A stretch of DNA of 64,000 nt from Agrobacterium arsenijevicii (lineage in GTDB: Bacteria > Pseudomonadota > Alphaproteobacteria > Rhizobiales > Rhizobiaceae), in contig JWIT01000013.1 of assembly GCA_000949895.1 (NCBI GenBank), positions 62,001-126,000 of the forward strand, given 5' to 3'. The notes under the pieces are model-generated. The model made no database searches and had not been told where the DNA came from. It was given only the letters and a program-made list of their open reading frames with translations. Position 1 is the first letter of the stretch, and each line of letters opens with the position of its first letter. Positions 28,989 to 37,679 of the stretch are shown piece after piece. A program made the translations under genes and the position numbers.

Positions 28989-29375
28989 TCAGACCAGTCC
29001 GAACACGTAGCTCAACGACAGTGCAGACAACAGAAGGTGCACAACCAGAAGTATGAAATTCCGCACTGTTGCGCCTCCATCGGAGAGAATGGAGAGAATG
29101 CCGCCGAATACGCTGAGACCGAAGGCCGCGCCGAAAGCGAGATAGACCATGGGCTGCGCCAGAAGCAGTGCGGCAGCGCCGAGGCCGAGATAGAAGCCGG
29201 CAAGCGATGAGCGCACAAGCGCGTAGCCATCACGACGCTCGCCGATCGCCTGCAGACCGAAGGCGCGCAGGGTAAGGCCCGGCGCAAACATGAAGAAGAG
29301 GCCGATCACGGCCGACACCACCGCCGCGCCGAAGGCCAGCTGCTCGCCGAATTCGGCGGGAAAATAAAACTCCAT
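28989..29375 (-). CDS. Small membrane protein of unknown function
   Basis: This 128-residue protein has four hydrophobic stretches (about 12-35, 55-75, 80-98 and 105-127) separated by short polar turns. It resembles small four-helix proteins of the DUF4345 kind by appearance only. ATG at 29375 has GGGGA upstream at good spacing; a TTG four codons earlier is in frame. It follows priA in the same direction (78 bp gap) and precedes the ATP synthase operon, which is also leftward. No function is assigned. Confidence 0.75.
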   Translation of the reverse strand: MEFYFPAEFGEQLAFGAAVVSAVIGLFFMFAPGLTLRAFGLQAIGERRDGYALVRSSLAGFYLGLGAAALLLAQPMVYLAFGAAFGLSVFGGILSILSDGGATVRNFILLVVHLLLSALSLSYVFGLV

Positions 29376-29453
29376 CTCGTTCCCCAAATCGTTTTTTGCC
29401 TGCTGCGTTATGACACGGTCATGACAGCGGGAAAACGCCCCTGTTGATAAAGT

Positions 29454-31670
29454 TCAAAGGAAACTTTGCGGATCGATATCGAGCTGCACATGCACGCTGC
29501 CCCGCACCTTCGGGCCATTGGCCAGAACCGTTCGGAGGAAAGACTGCATGTCGGAATTGCGCCGCCCATGCACCAGCAAACGGAAGCGGTGGCGGCCACG
29601 GATCAGCGCCAGTGGCGCTTCCGCCGGACCGAGCAGCATGATGCCTGTAACCTGCGGCGCGGCCGCTCTGAGGCCACGCGCATGGGTTTCCGCTTCCGCC
29701 CGCGTATCGGCGGATACTATGATCGAGGCGAGGCGCCCGAAGGGCGGCAGAACGGCTTTCTCCCGCTCCACGATCTCTCTTTCATAAAAGGCCGACGCAT
29801 CGCCGGACACGATCGCCTGCATGACGGGATGCTGCGGCTGGTATGTCTGCAACAGGCCATGGCTTTTAAGTCCCGTACGCCCGGCACGACCCGTCACCTG
29901 CGAAAGCAGCTGGAACGTTCGCTCCGCTGCGCGCGGATCGCCATTGGCAAGGCCGAGATCGGCATCGACAATGCCGACAAGCGTCATCAGGGGGAAGTTG
30001 TGCCCCTTGGCGACGAGCTGCGTACCGATGACGATGTCCGCCTCGCCCTTGACGATCGCCTCCAGTTCCAGACGCAGCCGCTTGACACCCATCAGGTCGG
30101 AGGAGAGCACGATGGTACGGGCATCCGGAAAATGTTTCTCCACTTCCTCGGCAATCCGCTCCACGCCCGGCCCGCAGGCGACCAGATGATCGAAGGTGCC
30201 GCATTCCGGGCAATGGTCCGGCGTCGGCTCGTTGTGACCGCACTGGTGGCATTGCAATTGATTGCGGAACCGGTGTTCCACCAGCCAGCTGGAACATTGC
30301 GGGCACTGGAAACGGTGTCCACAGACCCGGCAGAGCGTCAACGGTGCGTAACCGCGACGATTGAGAAACAGTAGGGACTGCTCACCCTTTTCGATGGTCT
30401 TGCCGATGCCGCGCAGGAGAACCGGCGAAAGAAACCCTCCCCTTTCCGGCGCATGACGACGCATATCGACCAGATGCAGATCGGGCATCGCCGCATCGCC
30501 GAAACGCGTGTGCAAATGGATGGTGTTGTAGCGGCCTGAACTGCCGTTGACCTGGCTTTCCACCGACGGCGTGGCGGACACCAGCACAACCGGGAAATCC
30601 GCGATCCGGGCTCTGACGACCGCCATGTCGCGGGCATTATAATAGACCCGGTCCTCCTGCTTGTAGGCCGGGTCGTGTTCCTCGTCGACGATGATGAGAC
30701 CGAGATTGTCGAAGGGCAGGAAAAGCGCCGAGCGGGCGCCGGCAACCACCTTCACCTCGCCCGTCACCGCCTGCCGCCAGACCTTTTCGCGCATGCGCGG
30801 CGACAGATCCGAATGCCATTCCGCCGGCTTCGCGCCGAAACGGTCGTGAAAGCGATCCAGAAACGCCGCCGTCAGGGCTATTTCCGGCAACAGGATAAGG
30901 ACCTGCTTGCCCTGCCGCAGCGTCTCCGCCACCGCCTCGAAATAGACCTCGGTCTTGCCCGAGCCGGTCACGCCGTCGATCAGCGAAACATGAAAACCGC
31001 CCTTGCGCACGTCCTCGAGAATTTCCGATGCCGCCTGTCTCTGCGGGCCTTCCAGCCGCGGCTCGACATAATCAGGATCCGGCTCGGCCACGATAGGCGG
31101 CGCGGGCAGAAAGACCGTCTCGAACACGCCCTGCTTGACAAGACCGTCGACAACGCTGGCGGAGACGCCTGCGGCGTGGGCAAGCCCGCTCTTCGTCCAC
31201 CCATGCCCCTCGGCCGCCAGTTCCATCACCCGCTCACGGGCAGGCGTGAGGCGCTCCGGTCTGCCTTCGGTCAACCGCAGCCCCTCGATCATCGGCTCGG
31301 GATCGAAGGCGGCGGGCGCGCGCAGCGCCATGCGTGCCACGAGACCGGGGGGAGAAAGCGTATAGGCGGCGACCCAGTCGATGAAGCGCCGCATTTCCAC
31401 TTTCATCGGCGGGCATTCGAAACTTTTGGTAATGGGCCGCAACTTCTTCGGATCGACGCTCTTCTCGCCGGCATCGTCCCACACCACGCCAAAGACCTGC
31501 CGTGGGCCGAGCGGCACCTGAACCACGGAACCGGTCTCCACGACCATATCTTCAGGCACGGCATAGCTGTAGGGCCCGGGCGCCGGCATGGGCACGAGAA
31601 CGGGCACCGTGCGCGTGAGCGACGGTGGGTCGAACAGAGCCCCAAACAGATCGGACGAATCTTTTGCCAT
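29454..31670 (-). CDS. priA: Primosomal protein N' (replication restart helicase)
   Basis: PriA reloads the replisome at collapsed forks. From ATG at 31670 it has about 738 residues: an N-terminal DNA-binding domain, a helicase core with GVTGSGKTEVY (Walker A) and DEEHDPAYKQ (DEXH), and a cysteine-rich zinc region with paired CxxC motifs (CRVCG, CPQC, CHQCG, CPECG). The C-terminal helicase half (VGTQLVAKGHNFP, then TGRAGR) and the PriA C-terminal domain follow. An in-frame upstream start at 31745 adds 25 residues that do not resemble the family. It is divergent from xerC. Confidence 0.95.
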   Translation of the reverse strand: MAKDSSDLFGALFDPPSLTRTVPVLVPMPAPGPYSYAVPEDMVVETGSVVQVPLGPRQVFGVVWDDAGEKSVDPKKLRPITKSFECPPMKVEMRRFIDWVAAYTLSPPGLVARMALRAPAAFDPEPMIEGLRLTEGRPERLTPARERVMELAAEGHGWTKSGLAHAAGVSASVVDGLVKQGVFETVFLPAPPIVAEPDPDYVEPRLEGPQRQAASEILEDVRKGGFHVSLIDGVTGSGKTEVYFEAVAETLRQGKQVLILLPEIALTAAFLDRFHDRFGAKPAEWHSDLSPRMREKVWRQAVTGEVKVVAGARSALFLPFDNLGLIIVDEEHDPAYKQEDRVYYNARDMAVVRARIADFPVVLVSATPSVESQVNGSSGRYNTIHLHTRFGDAAMPDLHLVDMRRHAPERGGFLSPVLLRGIGKTIEKGEQSLLFLNRRGYAPLTLCRVCGHRFQCPQCSSWLVEHRFRNQLQCHQCGHNEPTPDHCPECGTFDHLVACGPGVERIAEEVEKHFPDARTIVLSSDLMGVKRLRLELEAIVKGEADIVIGTQLVAKGHNFPLMTLVGIVDADLGLANGDPRAAERTFQLLSQVTGRAGRTGLKSHGLLQTYQPQHPVMQAIVSGDASAFYEREIVEREKAVLPPFGRLASIIVSADTRAEAETHARGLRAAAPQVTGIMLLGPAEAPLALIRGRHRFRLLVHGRRNSDMQSFLRTVLANGPKVRGSVHVQLDIDPQSFL

Positions 31671-31802
31671 GATGTGGCGAACATGCCCCGACAGAATGAA
31701 AAAGGAAACCGCCCGGATGTAATGGCCCGTCCTTGCAAAGTCCACGCCCCGGGATCAGCCTTAACCAAATGCTGACCATGGCGGGATAGCTTAAGTAACG
31801 GA

Positions 31803-32750
31803 ATGGAGCGCCCCTTGACCGAAATCCTGACTTTTGCCACACCCGATCTCTTGAACGAGCGCCAGTCCTGGCTCGCCGCGATTGCCGGCGAGCGCCGTCT
31901 TGCGGACAACACCGTCGAGGCCTATGAGCGCGACACCCGCCAGTTCCTGACGTTCCTGACCGGTTACATCGGCAAACCAGCTTCGATCACTGACATTGCC
32001 GATCTGCGTCCGGTTGATCTTCGCGCTTTTCTGGCCAGCCGGCGCAGGGAAGGCGCCGGTGCGCGCTCGCTGGGACGGCATCTGGCAGGGCTGCGCTCCT
32101 TTCTTCATTATCTGCAAAAGAAAGGCCTGGTGAATGCGGCCGGCGCCACCGCCATGCGCTCACCAAAACAGCCAAAGTCTCTGCCAAAACCGCTGACCGA
32201 CCGGCAGGCGCTGAAAATCACCACCGCCGAGGCGCAATTGAACGAAGAGCCGTGGATTGCAGCCCGCAATGCTGCGGTCCTCTCGCTTCTTTATGGCTGC
32301 GGTCTTCGTATTTCCGAAGCACTCGGGCTGGCCCCGGCCGATTTCACGCCCGGCGCCCGCAGCCTGCGCATCACCGGCAAAGGCAACAAGACCCGGATCG
32401 TGCCCCTGTTGGCAGTTGTGACGGAAGCGGTCGATGCTTACAAAAAGCTCTGCCCCTATCATCTGGCAGCGGACCAGCCGCTGTTCCTCGGTGCGCGCGG
32501 CGGCAAGCTGCAACCCGCCATCATTCAGCGCGAGATGCAGAAATTGCGCGGCGCTTTCGGCCTCCCGGAAAATGCGACGCCGCATGCGCTGCGCCACTCC
32601 TTCGCCACTCATCTTCTGGCCGGCGGCGGTGATCTACGCACCATTCAGGAACTGCTCGGCCACGCCAGCCTTTCCACCACACAGATTTATACCGGCGTCG
32701 ATACCGCAAGATTGCTGGAAATCTACGACAACGCCCACCCGCGCGCCTGA
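31803..32750 (+). CDS. xerC: Tyrosine recombinase XerC
   Basis: XerC works with XerD at the dif site to resolve chromosome dimers. The 315-residue protein has an N-terminal SAM-like core-binding domain (about 18-115) and a catalytic domain with all six residues: Arg169 (CGLRISEALGL), Lys193 (TGKGNKTRIVPL), His261 and Arg264 (HALRHSFATHL), His287 (LLGHASLSTTQ) and nucleophile Tyr296 (QIYTGV). Its size and lack of any phage or integron neighbour favour a housekeeping Xer protein. No dif-like site was recognised in the window. Confidence 0.92.
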   Translation: MERPLTEILTFATPDLLNERQSWLAAIAGERRLADNTVEAYERDTRQFLTFLTGYIGKPASITDIADLRPVDLRAFLASRRREGAGARSLGRHLAGLRSFLHYLQKKGLVNAAGATAMRSPKQPKSLPKPLTDRQALKITTAEAQLNEEPWIAARNAAVLSLLYGCGLRISEALGLAPADFTPGARSLRITGKGNKTRIVPLLAVVTEAVDAYKKLCPYHLAADQPLFLGARGGKLQPAIIQREMQKLRGAFGLPENATPHALRHSFATHLLAGGGDLRTIQELLGHASLSTTQIYTGVDTARLLEIYDNAHPRA

Positions 32751-32821
32751 AGCAGGAATTGCTTAACCATAGTCGTTAACCAGACGTCCAAGCCGCCGTT
32801 CTATAAACGAGCAAGAACCGG

Positions 32822-33925
32822 ATGGTACCTATGCACAGCCTGATAAAGCCACAAAATCTCACCGCCACCCTGATGGGCAAGACCGGCGACGCCCTGCTCT
32901 GGCTGCTCGCCGCGATGCATATCGTCGCAATCGCAATACTGTTCGCGACTTTGCTGTCGCTGGGTGAGGCGCAAGCCGCCGAACAGGAGATAAGCTGCAC
33001 GGGCAGCGACATTCTCGTGGAGATGCGCAAGAGCGACCCGCAGGGCCTTGCGAAGATCGAACAGGAAGCTGCCGCGATCCCGAACGGCAAGGGCAATTTC
33101 TGGCGTATCGAAAAGGCCGGAACCGCCCCCTCCTTTCTTCTCGGCACCATGCATGTCACCGATCCGCGTGTTCTGGGCATGCCGACCGCCGCCACACCCG
33201 CCTTCGAAAAAGCCGCGACGGTCATCGTGGAGTCGGACGAAATCGTCGACGACAAGAAGATTGCAGCATCGCTGCTGACGCGACCGGACCTCACCATGTT
33301 TCTGGACGGCAAGTCGATCACCGACATCCTGTCGCCCGAAAATGTCGCACGCCTTGAAAAAGGTCTCAAAGAGCGCGGCATTCCGCTGAGTGCCGTTTCA
33401 CGCATGAAGCCGTGGATGCTGTCGAGCTTTGTCGCCCTTCCCGCGTGCGAATTTTCCCGCAAGGCCACCGGCCTGTCTTTTCTGGATAAGAAGCTGGCCG
33501 AAGACGCCGTTGCGGACGGAAAGCGTCTTGTCGGGTTGGAGACCATGGTCGAGCAGCTGACGGCCATGTCCGAACTGCCGATGGAGTTTCATCTGCAGGC
33601 GCTGATCGAAACGCTCGAACTGGGTGACCGCATGGATGACGTCATGACGACAATGACCGATCTTTATGTCAGCGGTGATATCGGCATGACCATGCCCATG
33701 CTGAAGAGCATCGATCCCAAGAAAGCAGCTGAGAGCGACAAGGGTTACGCCTCCTTTGAGCAACGCATCATCACCGACCGCAATCACGTCATGGCGGAGC
33801 GGGCTGCCCCCGAACTTGGCAAGGGCAATGTCTTCATGGCCGTCGGCGCGCTACACCTGCCGGGCGAAGAAGGCGTTGTCGAACTGCTGCGTGCACAGGG
33901 CTTCACGCTGACGCGGGTCGATTGA
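32822..33925 (+). CDS. TraB/GumN family protein, probably exported
   Basis: This 367-residue protein has a basic start and one hydrophobic segment at about 26-48 ending in AQAA, which may be a signal peptide or anchor. The TraB/GumN domain follows. It has the two GxxH-type motifs of this putative metalloprotease-like fold, GTMHVTDPRV near residue 110 and VGALHLPGEEG near residue 343. Members (TIKI, GumN, PrgY) are linked to peptide or pheromone processing; the substrate here is unknown. ATG at 32831 is an alternative start. Its last 23 bp overlap the DUF2867 gene on the other strand. Confidence 0.85.
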   Translation: MVPMHSLIKPQNLTATLMGKTGDALLWLLAAMHIVAIAILFATLLSLGEAQAAEQEISCTGSDILVEMRKSDPQGLAKIEQEAAAIPNGKGNFWRIEKAGTAPSFLLGTMHVTDPRVLGMPTAATPAFEKAATVIVESDEIVDDKKIAASLLTRPDLTMFLDGKSITDILSPENVARLEKGLKERGIPLSAVSRMKPWMLSSFVALPACEFSRKATGLSFLDKKLAEDAVADGKRLVGLETMVEQLTAMSELPMEFHLQALIETLELGDRMDDVMTTMTDLYVSGDIGMTMPMLKSIDPKKAAESDKGYASFEQRIITDRNHVMAERAAPELGKGNVFMAVGALHLPGEEGVVELLRAQGFTLTRVD

Positions 33926-34397
33926 TCCGCTCGTCTGCGATCCCGACAGGACGGATATTGGCGCAAAACGGCCGCATCGTCGCCGGCACGATGCGGCGGT
34001 GAAACGGACCGACGACAAAAAGATAAAAGCGTCCGAACAGGTTCTTACGCCTGACGATGGTGGTGACCTTTACGACCTGCCGGTCCACCGCCTGCTCCAG
34101 ATCGACGACGATGCGGAAATCGAGATGGCTGTCGTCGAAGCCGAGCACGGTTCGCGCCGGGGTGGATGACAGCACGGGAAATCCGCCCGCCGATGCCCCC
34201 GCTACCAACTCTACCGTTCTGAGACCAAAAAGCGATACGACGCGGTTTCGAAGCGCCATCAGGCTGCGGATCCATTCTGGAGGGTGATCGAGAAGAAGCC
34301 TGCTGACATCGAGCGAACTCGATCCGTCTGCCACCATCTCTCCCTCGAAACAATCCCGCCAGTCGGCGCCCGGCAATATGTCTTCGCTATCCCGCAT
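33903..34397 (-). CDS. DUF2867 domain protein
   Basis: The protein has 164 residues. The sequence (LDVSRLLLDHPPEWIRSLM near the start; HLDFRIVVDL and KNLFGRFYLFVVGPFHRRIV later) fits the DUF2867 family, known as a C-terminal domain of SDR proteins and as stand-alone proteins of unknown function. ATG at 34397 has GGGGG upstream and is preferred to ATG at 34436. The 3' end overlaps the TraB gene tail by 23 bp on the opposite strand. No catalytic motif was recognised. Confidence 0.75.
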   Translation of the reverse strand: MRDSEDILPGADWRDCFEGEMVADGSSSLDVSRLLLDHPPEWIRSLMALRNRVVSLFGLRTVELVAGASAGGFPVLSSTPARTVLGFDDSHLDFRIVVDLEQAVDRQVVKVTTIVRRKNLFGRFYLFVVGPFHRRIVPATMRPFCANIRPVGIADERINRPASA

Positions 34398-34507
34398 TCC
34401 AGAACCCCCTGCCGCCTTTGCGGCAAGGCATACCATCCTCGATTTTCAACGGGTCGGGAACGTGGCAAAGCGCCGCTCAGGACATCCCCGGAAATAGTGC
34501 GAATGCT

Positions 34508-35008
34508 CTAGCCGTGTGTCATGCGCTTCAGAACATTGGTGCGCCAGTAGAACTGGTGGATCAGAACTGCGATGAGATGGCCGGCAATCAGCGCCCACAT
34601 CAACACCTTGAACGGCCCGGAATGCAATTGTCCGGCAGCCTGAACACCGAAGTAATAGGCGGCGATACCGGACAAGGGCAGGATGAAGAACAGCGCATAG
34701 AAGGTGAAATGCGCCACCTTCGCGGCGATTTGAAACGCACGCGGTTCCTTTTCGGGGTGCGGCGGCACGCCCTGGACGAACCGCAGACAGAGGCGCAGAA
34801 CCGCAAGCAACAGAATGGCGAAGCCGACATAGGCGTGGATATTGGCCGAAGAAATCTGGTCCGGCGTCAGCGTTTCGCCCCGCCGCATCAACCGGTAGGC
34901 ATGGGCCATGCCGTCGGGGAACAGCAGATTGAAGAAGATCAGAAGCGCCATCGCCCAGTGAACGACGCGCTGCAAAACGGAAAATGAAACTTGAGTGGAA
35001 GACGCCAT
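34508..35008 (-). CDS. Cytochrome b561 family protein
   Basis: This 166-residue inner-membrane cytochrome has four predicted helices. Heme-ligand histidines lie in VVHWAMALLIF, NIHAYVGFAILL, LHSGPF and AGHLIAVLIH. The family shuttles electrons between quinol and periplasmic partners; bacterial CybB-type proteins oxidise quinol with superoxide. ATG at 35008 has AAAAGG nearby; the longer frame from 35026 adds six residues. It lies upstream of the lpd terminator and is probably its own unit. Confidence 0.9.
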   Translation of the reverse strand: MASSTQVSFSVLQRVVHWAMALLIFFNLLFPDGMAHAYRLMRRGETLTPDQISSANIHAYVGFAILLLAVLRLCLRFVQGVPPHPEKEPRAFQIAAKVAHFTFYALFFILPLSGIAAYYFGVQAAGQLHSGPFKVLMWALIAGHLIAVLIHQFYWRTNVLKRMTHG

Positions 35009-35055
35009 TTTATTGCCTTTTATCAAAAGGTTAGACAGGCTGTGGCGCGAGTATG

Positions 35056-35087
35056 AAAAACCCCGGCCTGCATAGCAAGCCGGGGTT
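35056..35087 (-). terminator. Rho-independent terminator after lpd
   Basis: Read leftward, AACCCCGGC and GCCGGGGTT pair around an 11-nt loop and run into a T tract. It lies 33 bp after the lpd stop and closes the long TCA transcription unit. Confidence 0.88.
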
Positions 35088-35119
35088 CAGCAGATGACTG
35101 AAATTTAATATTGAAACGA

Positions 35120-36526
35120 TCACATGTGGATCGGCTTGAAGAAGGTCGCCAGCGCCGCTTCCTTCACCGCTTCCGACATGGTCGGGTGCGCATGGCAGGT
35201 ACGGCCGAGATCTTCCGAGGAGCCGCCGAATTCCATCAGCACGGTGATCTCGTGGATCATTTCGCCAGCGCCGAAGCCGACGATATGGCCGCCGAGAACC
35301 CGGTCGGTTTCCTTGTCGGCAAGGATCTTCACGAAACCATCCGTCACCTGCATGGCGCGGGCGCGGCCATTGGCAGTGAACGGGAACTTGCCGACCTTGT
35401 AGGCGACGCCAGCAGCCTTCAGTTCTTCCTCGGTCTTGCCGACGGAAGCGATTTCCGGCTGCGTGTAGACGACCGCCGGAATGACGTCGTAATTCACGTG
35501 GCCACGCTGGCCAGCGAGGATTTCAGCGAGAGCAACGCCCTCATCTTCCGCCTTGTGGGCCAGCATCGGGCCCTTCACCACGTCGCCGATCGCGTAGATG
35601 CCATCGACATTGGTCTTGTAGTGGCCGTCGATTTCAACGCGGCCGCGACTATCGAGCACGACGCCAGCTTCCGCAAGGCCGAGGCCTTCGGTGTAGGGCT
35701 TGCGGCCGGTGGAGATCAGCACGACGTTCGCTTCCAGCGTTTCAGCAGCACCGCCCTTGACCGGCTCGAACACAACCTTCGCACCAGCCGCGGTCTTTTC
35801 AACAGCCGTCACCTTGGCGCCGAGTTTGAAATCAAGACCCTGCTTGGCCAGCAGACGCTGCGACTGCTTGGAAACCTCGCCGTCCATGCCACCGAGAATG
35901 TTGTCGAGATATTCGACCACGGTCACCTTGGCGCCAAGACGCGACCAGACCGAACCGAGCTCGAGGCCGATCACGCCGCCGCCGACAACGATGAGCTTTT
36001 CCGGAACCTTAGAAAGAGCGATCGCACCGGTGGAGGAAACGATGACGGTTTCATCGATATCGACCTGAACGCCGGGGATGCCCGCAACGTCGGAACCGGT
36101 GGCGATGACGATGTTCTTGGCTTCGATTTCCTGTGTCTCACCCTTGTCGTTGGTGACGGCAACCTTACCGGCTGCAACCACCTTACCGGTGCCCTGGAAG
36201 GCATCGATCTTGTTCTTCTTGAACAGGAAGGAAACGCCGTCGACATTGGCTTTCACCACGCCATCCTTGTGCGCCATCATCTTGTCGAGGTTCAGCTTCG
36301 GAGCGGCAACTTCGATACCGAGCGCATCGACGCCATGGGCAACATGCGCAAAGGTTTCGGAAGCGTGCAGCAGGGCCTTGGAAGGGATGCAGCCGACATT
36401 GAGGCAGGTGCCGCCATAGGTGGCGCGCTTTTCGATAACAGCCACCTTCAGGCCGAGCTGTGCCGCCTTGACCGCGCAAACATAACCGCCGGGACCCGTT
36501 CCGATTACAACTACATCATATGCCAT
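35120..36526 (-). CDS. lpd: Dihydrolipoyl dehydrogenase (E3)
   Basis: E3 reoxidises dihydrolipoamide of the 2-oxo-acid dehydrogenase complexes, passing electrons to NAD. The 468-residue flavoprotein has the FAD motif GTGPGGYVCAVKAAQLG, the redox disulfide GGTCLNVGCIPSK, the NAD fold VGGGVIGLELGSVW, GDVVKGPMLAHKAEDEG and the catalytic HAHPTMSE near the C-terminus. It is the last gene of the mdh-suc block, 64 bp after the LysE gene, so it is most likely the E3 of the 2-oxoglutarate complex. Confidence 0.97.
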   Translation of the reverse strand: MAYDVVVIGTGPGGYVCAVKAAQLGLKVAVIEKRATYGGTCLNVGCIPSKALLHASETFAHVAHGVDALGIEVAAPKLNLDKMMAHKDGVVKANVDGVSFLFKKNKIDAFQGTGKVVAAGKVAVTNDKGETQEIEAKNIVIATGSDVAGIPGVQVDIDETVIVSSTGAIALSKVPEKLIVVGGGVIGLELGSVWSRLGAKVTVVEYLDNILGGMDGEVSKQSQRLLAKQGLDFKLGAKVTAVEKTAAGAKVVFEPVKGGAAETLEANVVLISTGRKPYTEGLGLAEAGVVLDSRGRVEIDGHYKTNVDGIYAIGDVVKGPMLAHKAEDEGVALAEILAGQRGHVNYDVIPAVVYTQPEIASVGKTEEELKAAGVAYKVGKFPFTANGRARAMQVTDGFVKILADKETDRVLGGHIVGFGAGEMIHEITVLMEFGGSSEDLGRTCHAHPTMSEAVKEAALATFFKPIHM

Positions 36527-36590
36527 GTTTCTGTTCCTGATTGATTGCGGGCAGGATTTTTAACCGCCCTGCTTCCGTTTGACCTGAAAT

Positions 36591-37235
36591 TCAAGCCGCT
36601 TTTTCCGTTGCGAGTTTTATACCGAGAGCGATGAACACCACACCGCTGGTGCGGTCGATCCATTGGCTGGCGCGCTGAAATGCCGCGCGCATGCGTGGCG
36701 TCGTCATGAACAGGCTGACGCCGACGAACCATAGGATAAGGCAGCTTGCCATGACGAGCCCGTATCCGAACTTGATGGTAACCGGCGTATGCGCGTGAAC
36801 CACCGTCGAAAAGATCGACAGGAAGAAAAACACCGGTTTTGGATTGAGCGCGTTTGCGGCAAAACCGAGCGTGAAGGCCTTGAGCCCGGTCTGGGCGCTT
36901 TTGGCCCGAACGCCGTCCTCACCTTCCGCGGCCGGCAATTCGGTCTTGCCAGCGCGCAGCGCCTTGATGCCGATATAGATCAGATAGGCGACACCGAGCC
37001 ATTTGACGATGTTGAAGAGATAGATCGACTGGGAAATGATGAGGCCAAGTCCGAGGATCGTATAGGTGACATGGAACATCAGCGACGTTCCGACACCGAA
37101 ACTGGTGATGATGGCCTGCTTGCGCCCGTGCACCATGGCCTGACGCATGACCATCGCCAGATCAGCGCCGGGGGAAACGATCGCGAAAAAGAAGATCGCC
37201 ATCAGGGATGCAAGTTCGATGAGATATTGATGCAT
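36591..37235 (-). CDS. LysE/RhtB family exporter
   Basis: This 214-residue inner-membrane protein has about six hydrophobic segments and the LysE signature near the start (AIVSPGADLAMVMRQAM, then FGVGTSLMFHVTYTILGLG). The family exports amino acids and related small molecules; the substrate is not predictable. It lies 10 bp after the MAPEG gene and upstream of lpd, within a run of TCA genes, so it is probably co-transcribed with the 2-oxoglutarate dehydrogenase genes. Confidence 0.9.
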   Translation of the reverse strand: MHQYLIELASLMAIFFFAIVSPGADLAMVMRQAMVHGRKQAIITSFGVGTSLMFHVTYTILGLGLIISQSIYLFNIVKWLGVAYLIYIGIKALRAGKTELPAAEGEDGVRAKSAQTGLKAFTLGFAANALNPKPVFFFLSIFSTVVHAHTPVTIKFGYGLVMASCLILWFVGVSLFMTTPRMRAAFQRASQWIDRTSGVVFIALGIKLATEKAA

Positions 37236-37245
37236 AGGCTCGACC

Positions 37246-37656
37246 TCAGATCAGCGCGACAAGCATGAGGACCAGACCGGCGAGGGAAACGACCCACGCG
37301 ATCGACCGCACATAGGGAACGCCTGCAAGATAAAGCGGGATGTAGACGACGCGCGCAACGGTCCATATCCAGCCGCCCGCCAGCCCCCAGCCGGAGGCGT
37401 CGCCGACGATCGCAAGAGCGAGAACCAGACCGACGAAAGCCGGGTAGGTCTCGCGAAAATTATCCGAGGCGCGCTGCGCGCGTCCCGCAAAGACCCCTTT
37501 GAGGTCCGGACGCACATCACGCGCACCCGCATTCCAGGCAAGACCAACTTCCCGCGTAACGGACATGGCCTGAAGGCAGATATGCAGGAGAAGAAGAATG
37601 ACGCTGAACGCCAGCAGGAACACAAAAGGTCCATTCCCGCCGGCCAGGTTTTCCAT
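37246..37656 (-). CDS. MAPEG family membrane protein
   Basis: This 136-residue protein has four membrane helices. Its loop RAQRASDNFRETYPAF matches the glutathione-binding signature of the MAPEG family (microsomal glutathione transferases and relatives). Bacterial members often have unknown activity. It begins 23 bp after sucB and precedes the LysE exporter gene by 10 bp in the same direction. Role unassigned; glutathione conjugation is possible. Confidence 0.85.
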   Translation of the reverse strand: MENLAGGNGPFVFLLAFSVILLLLHICLQAMSVTREVGLAWNAGARDVRPDLKGVFAGRAQRASDNFRETYPAFVGLVLALAIVGDASGWGLAGGWIWTVARVVYIPLYLAGVPYVRSIAWVVSLAGLVLMLVALI

Positions 37657-37679
37657 CCCTCTTCTCCCCTATCCTAGTC

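Noticed and set aside
31755-31785. TTAACC-like sequence between priA and xerC as a CtrA site
   Set aside because: The second half-site and spacing do not fit TTAA-N7-TTAA.
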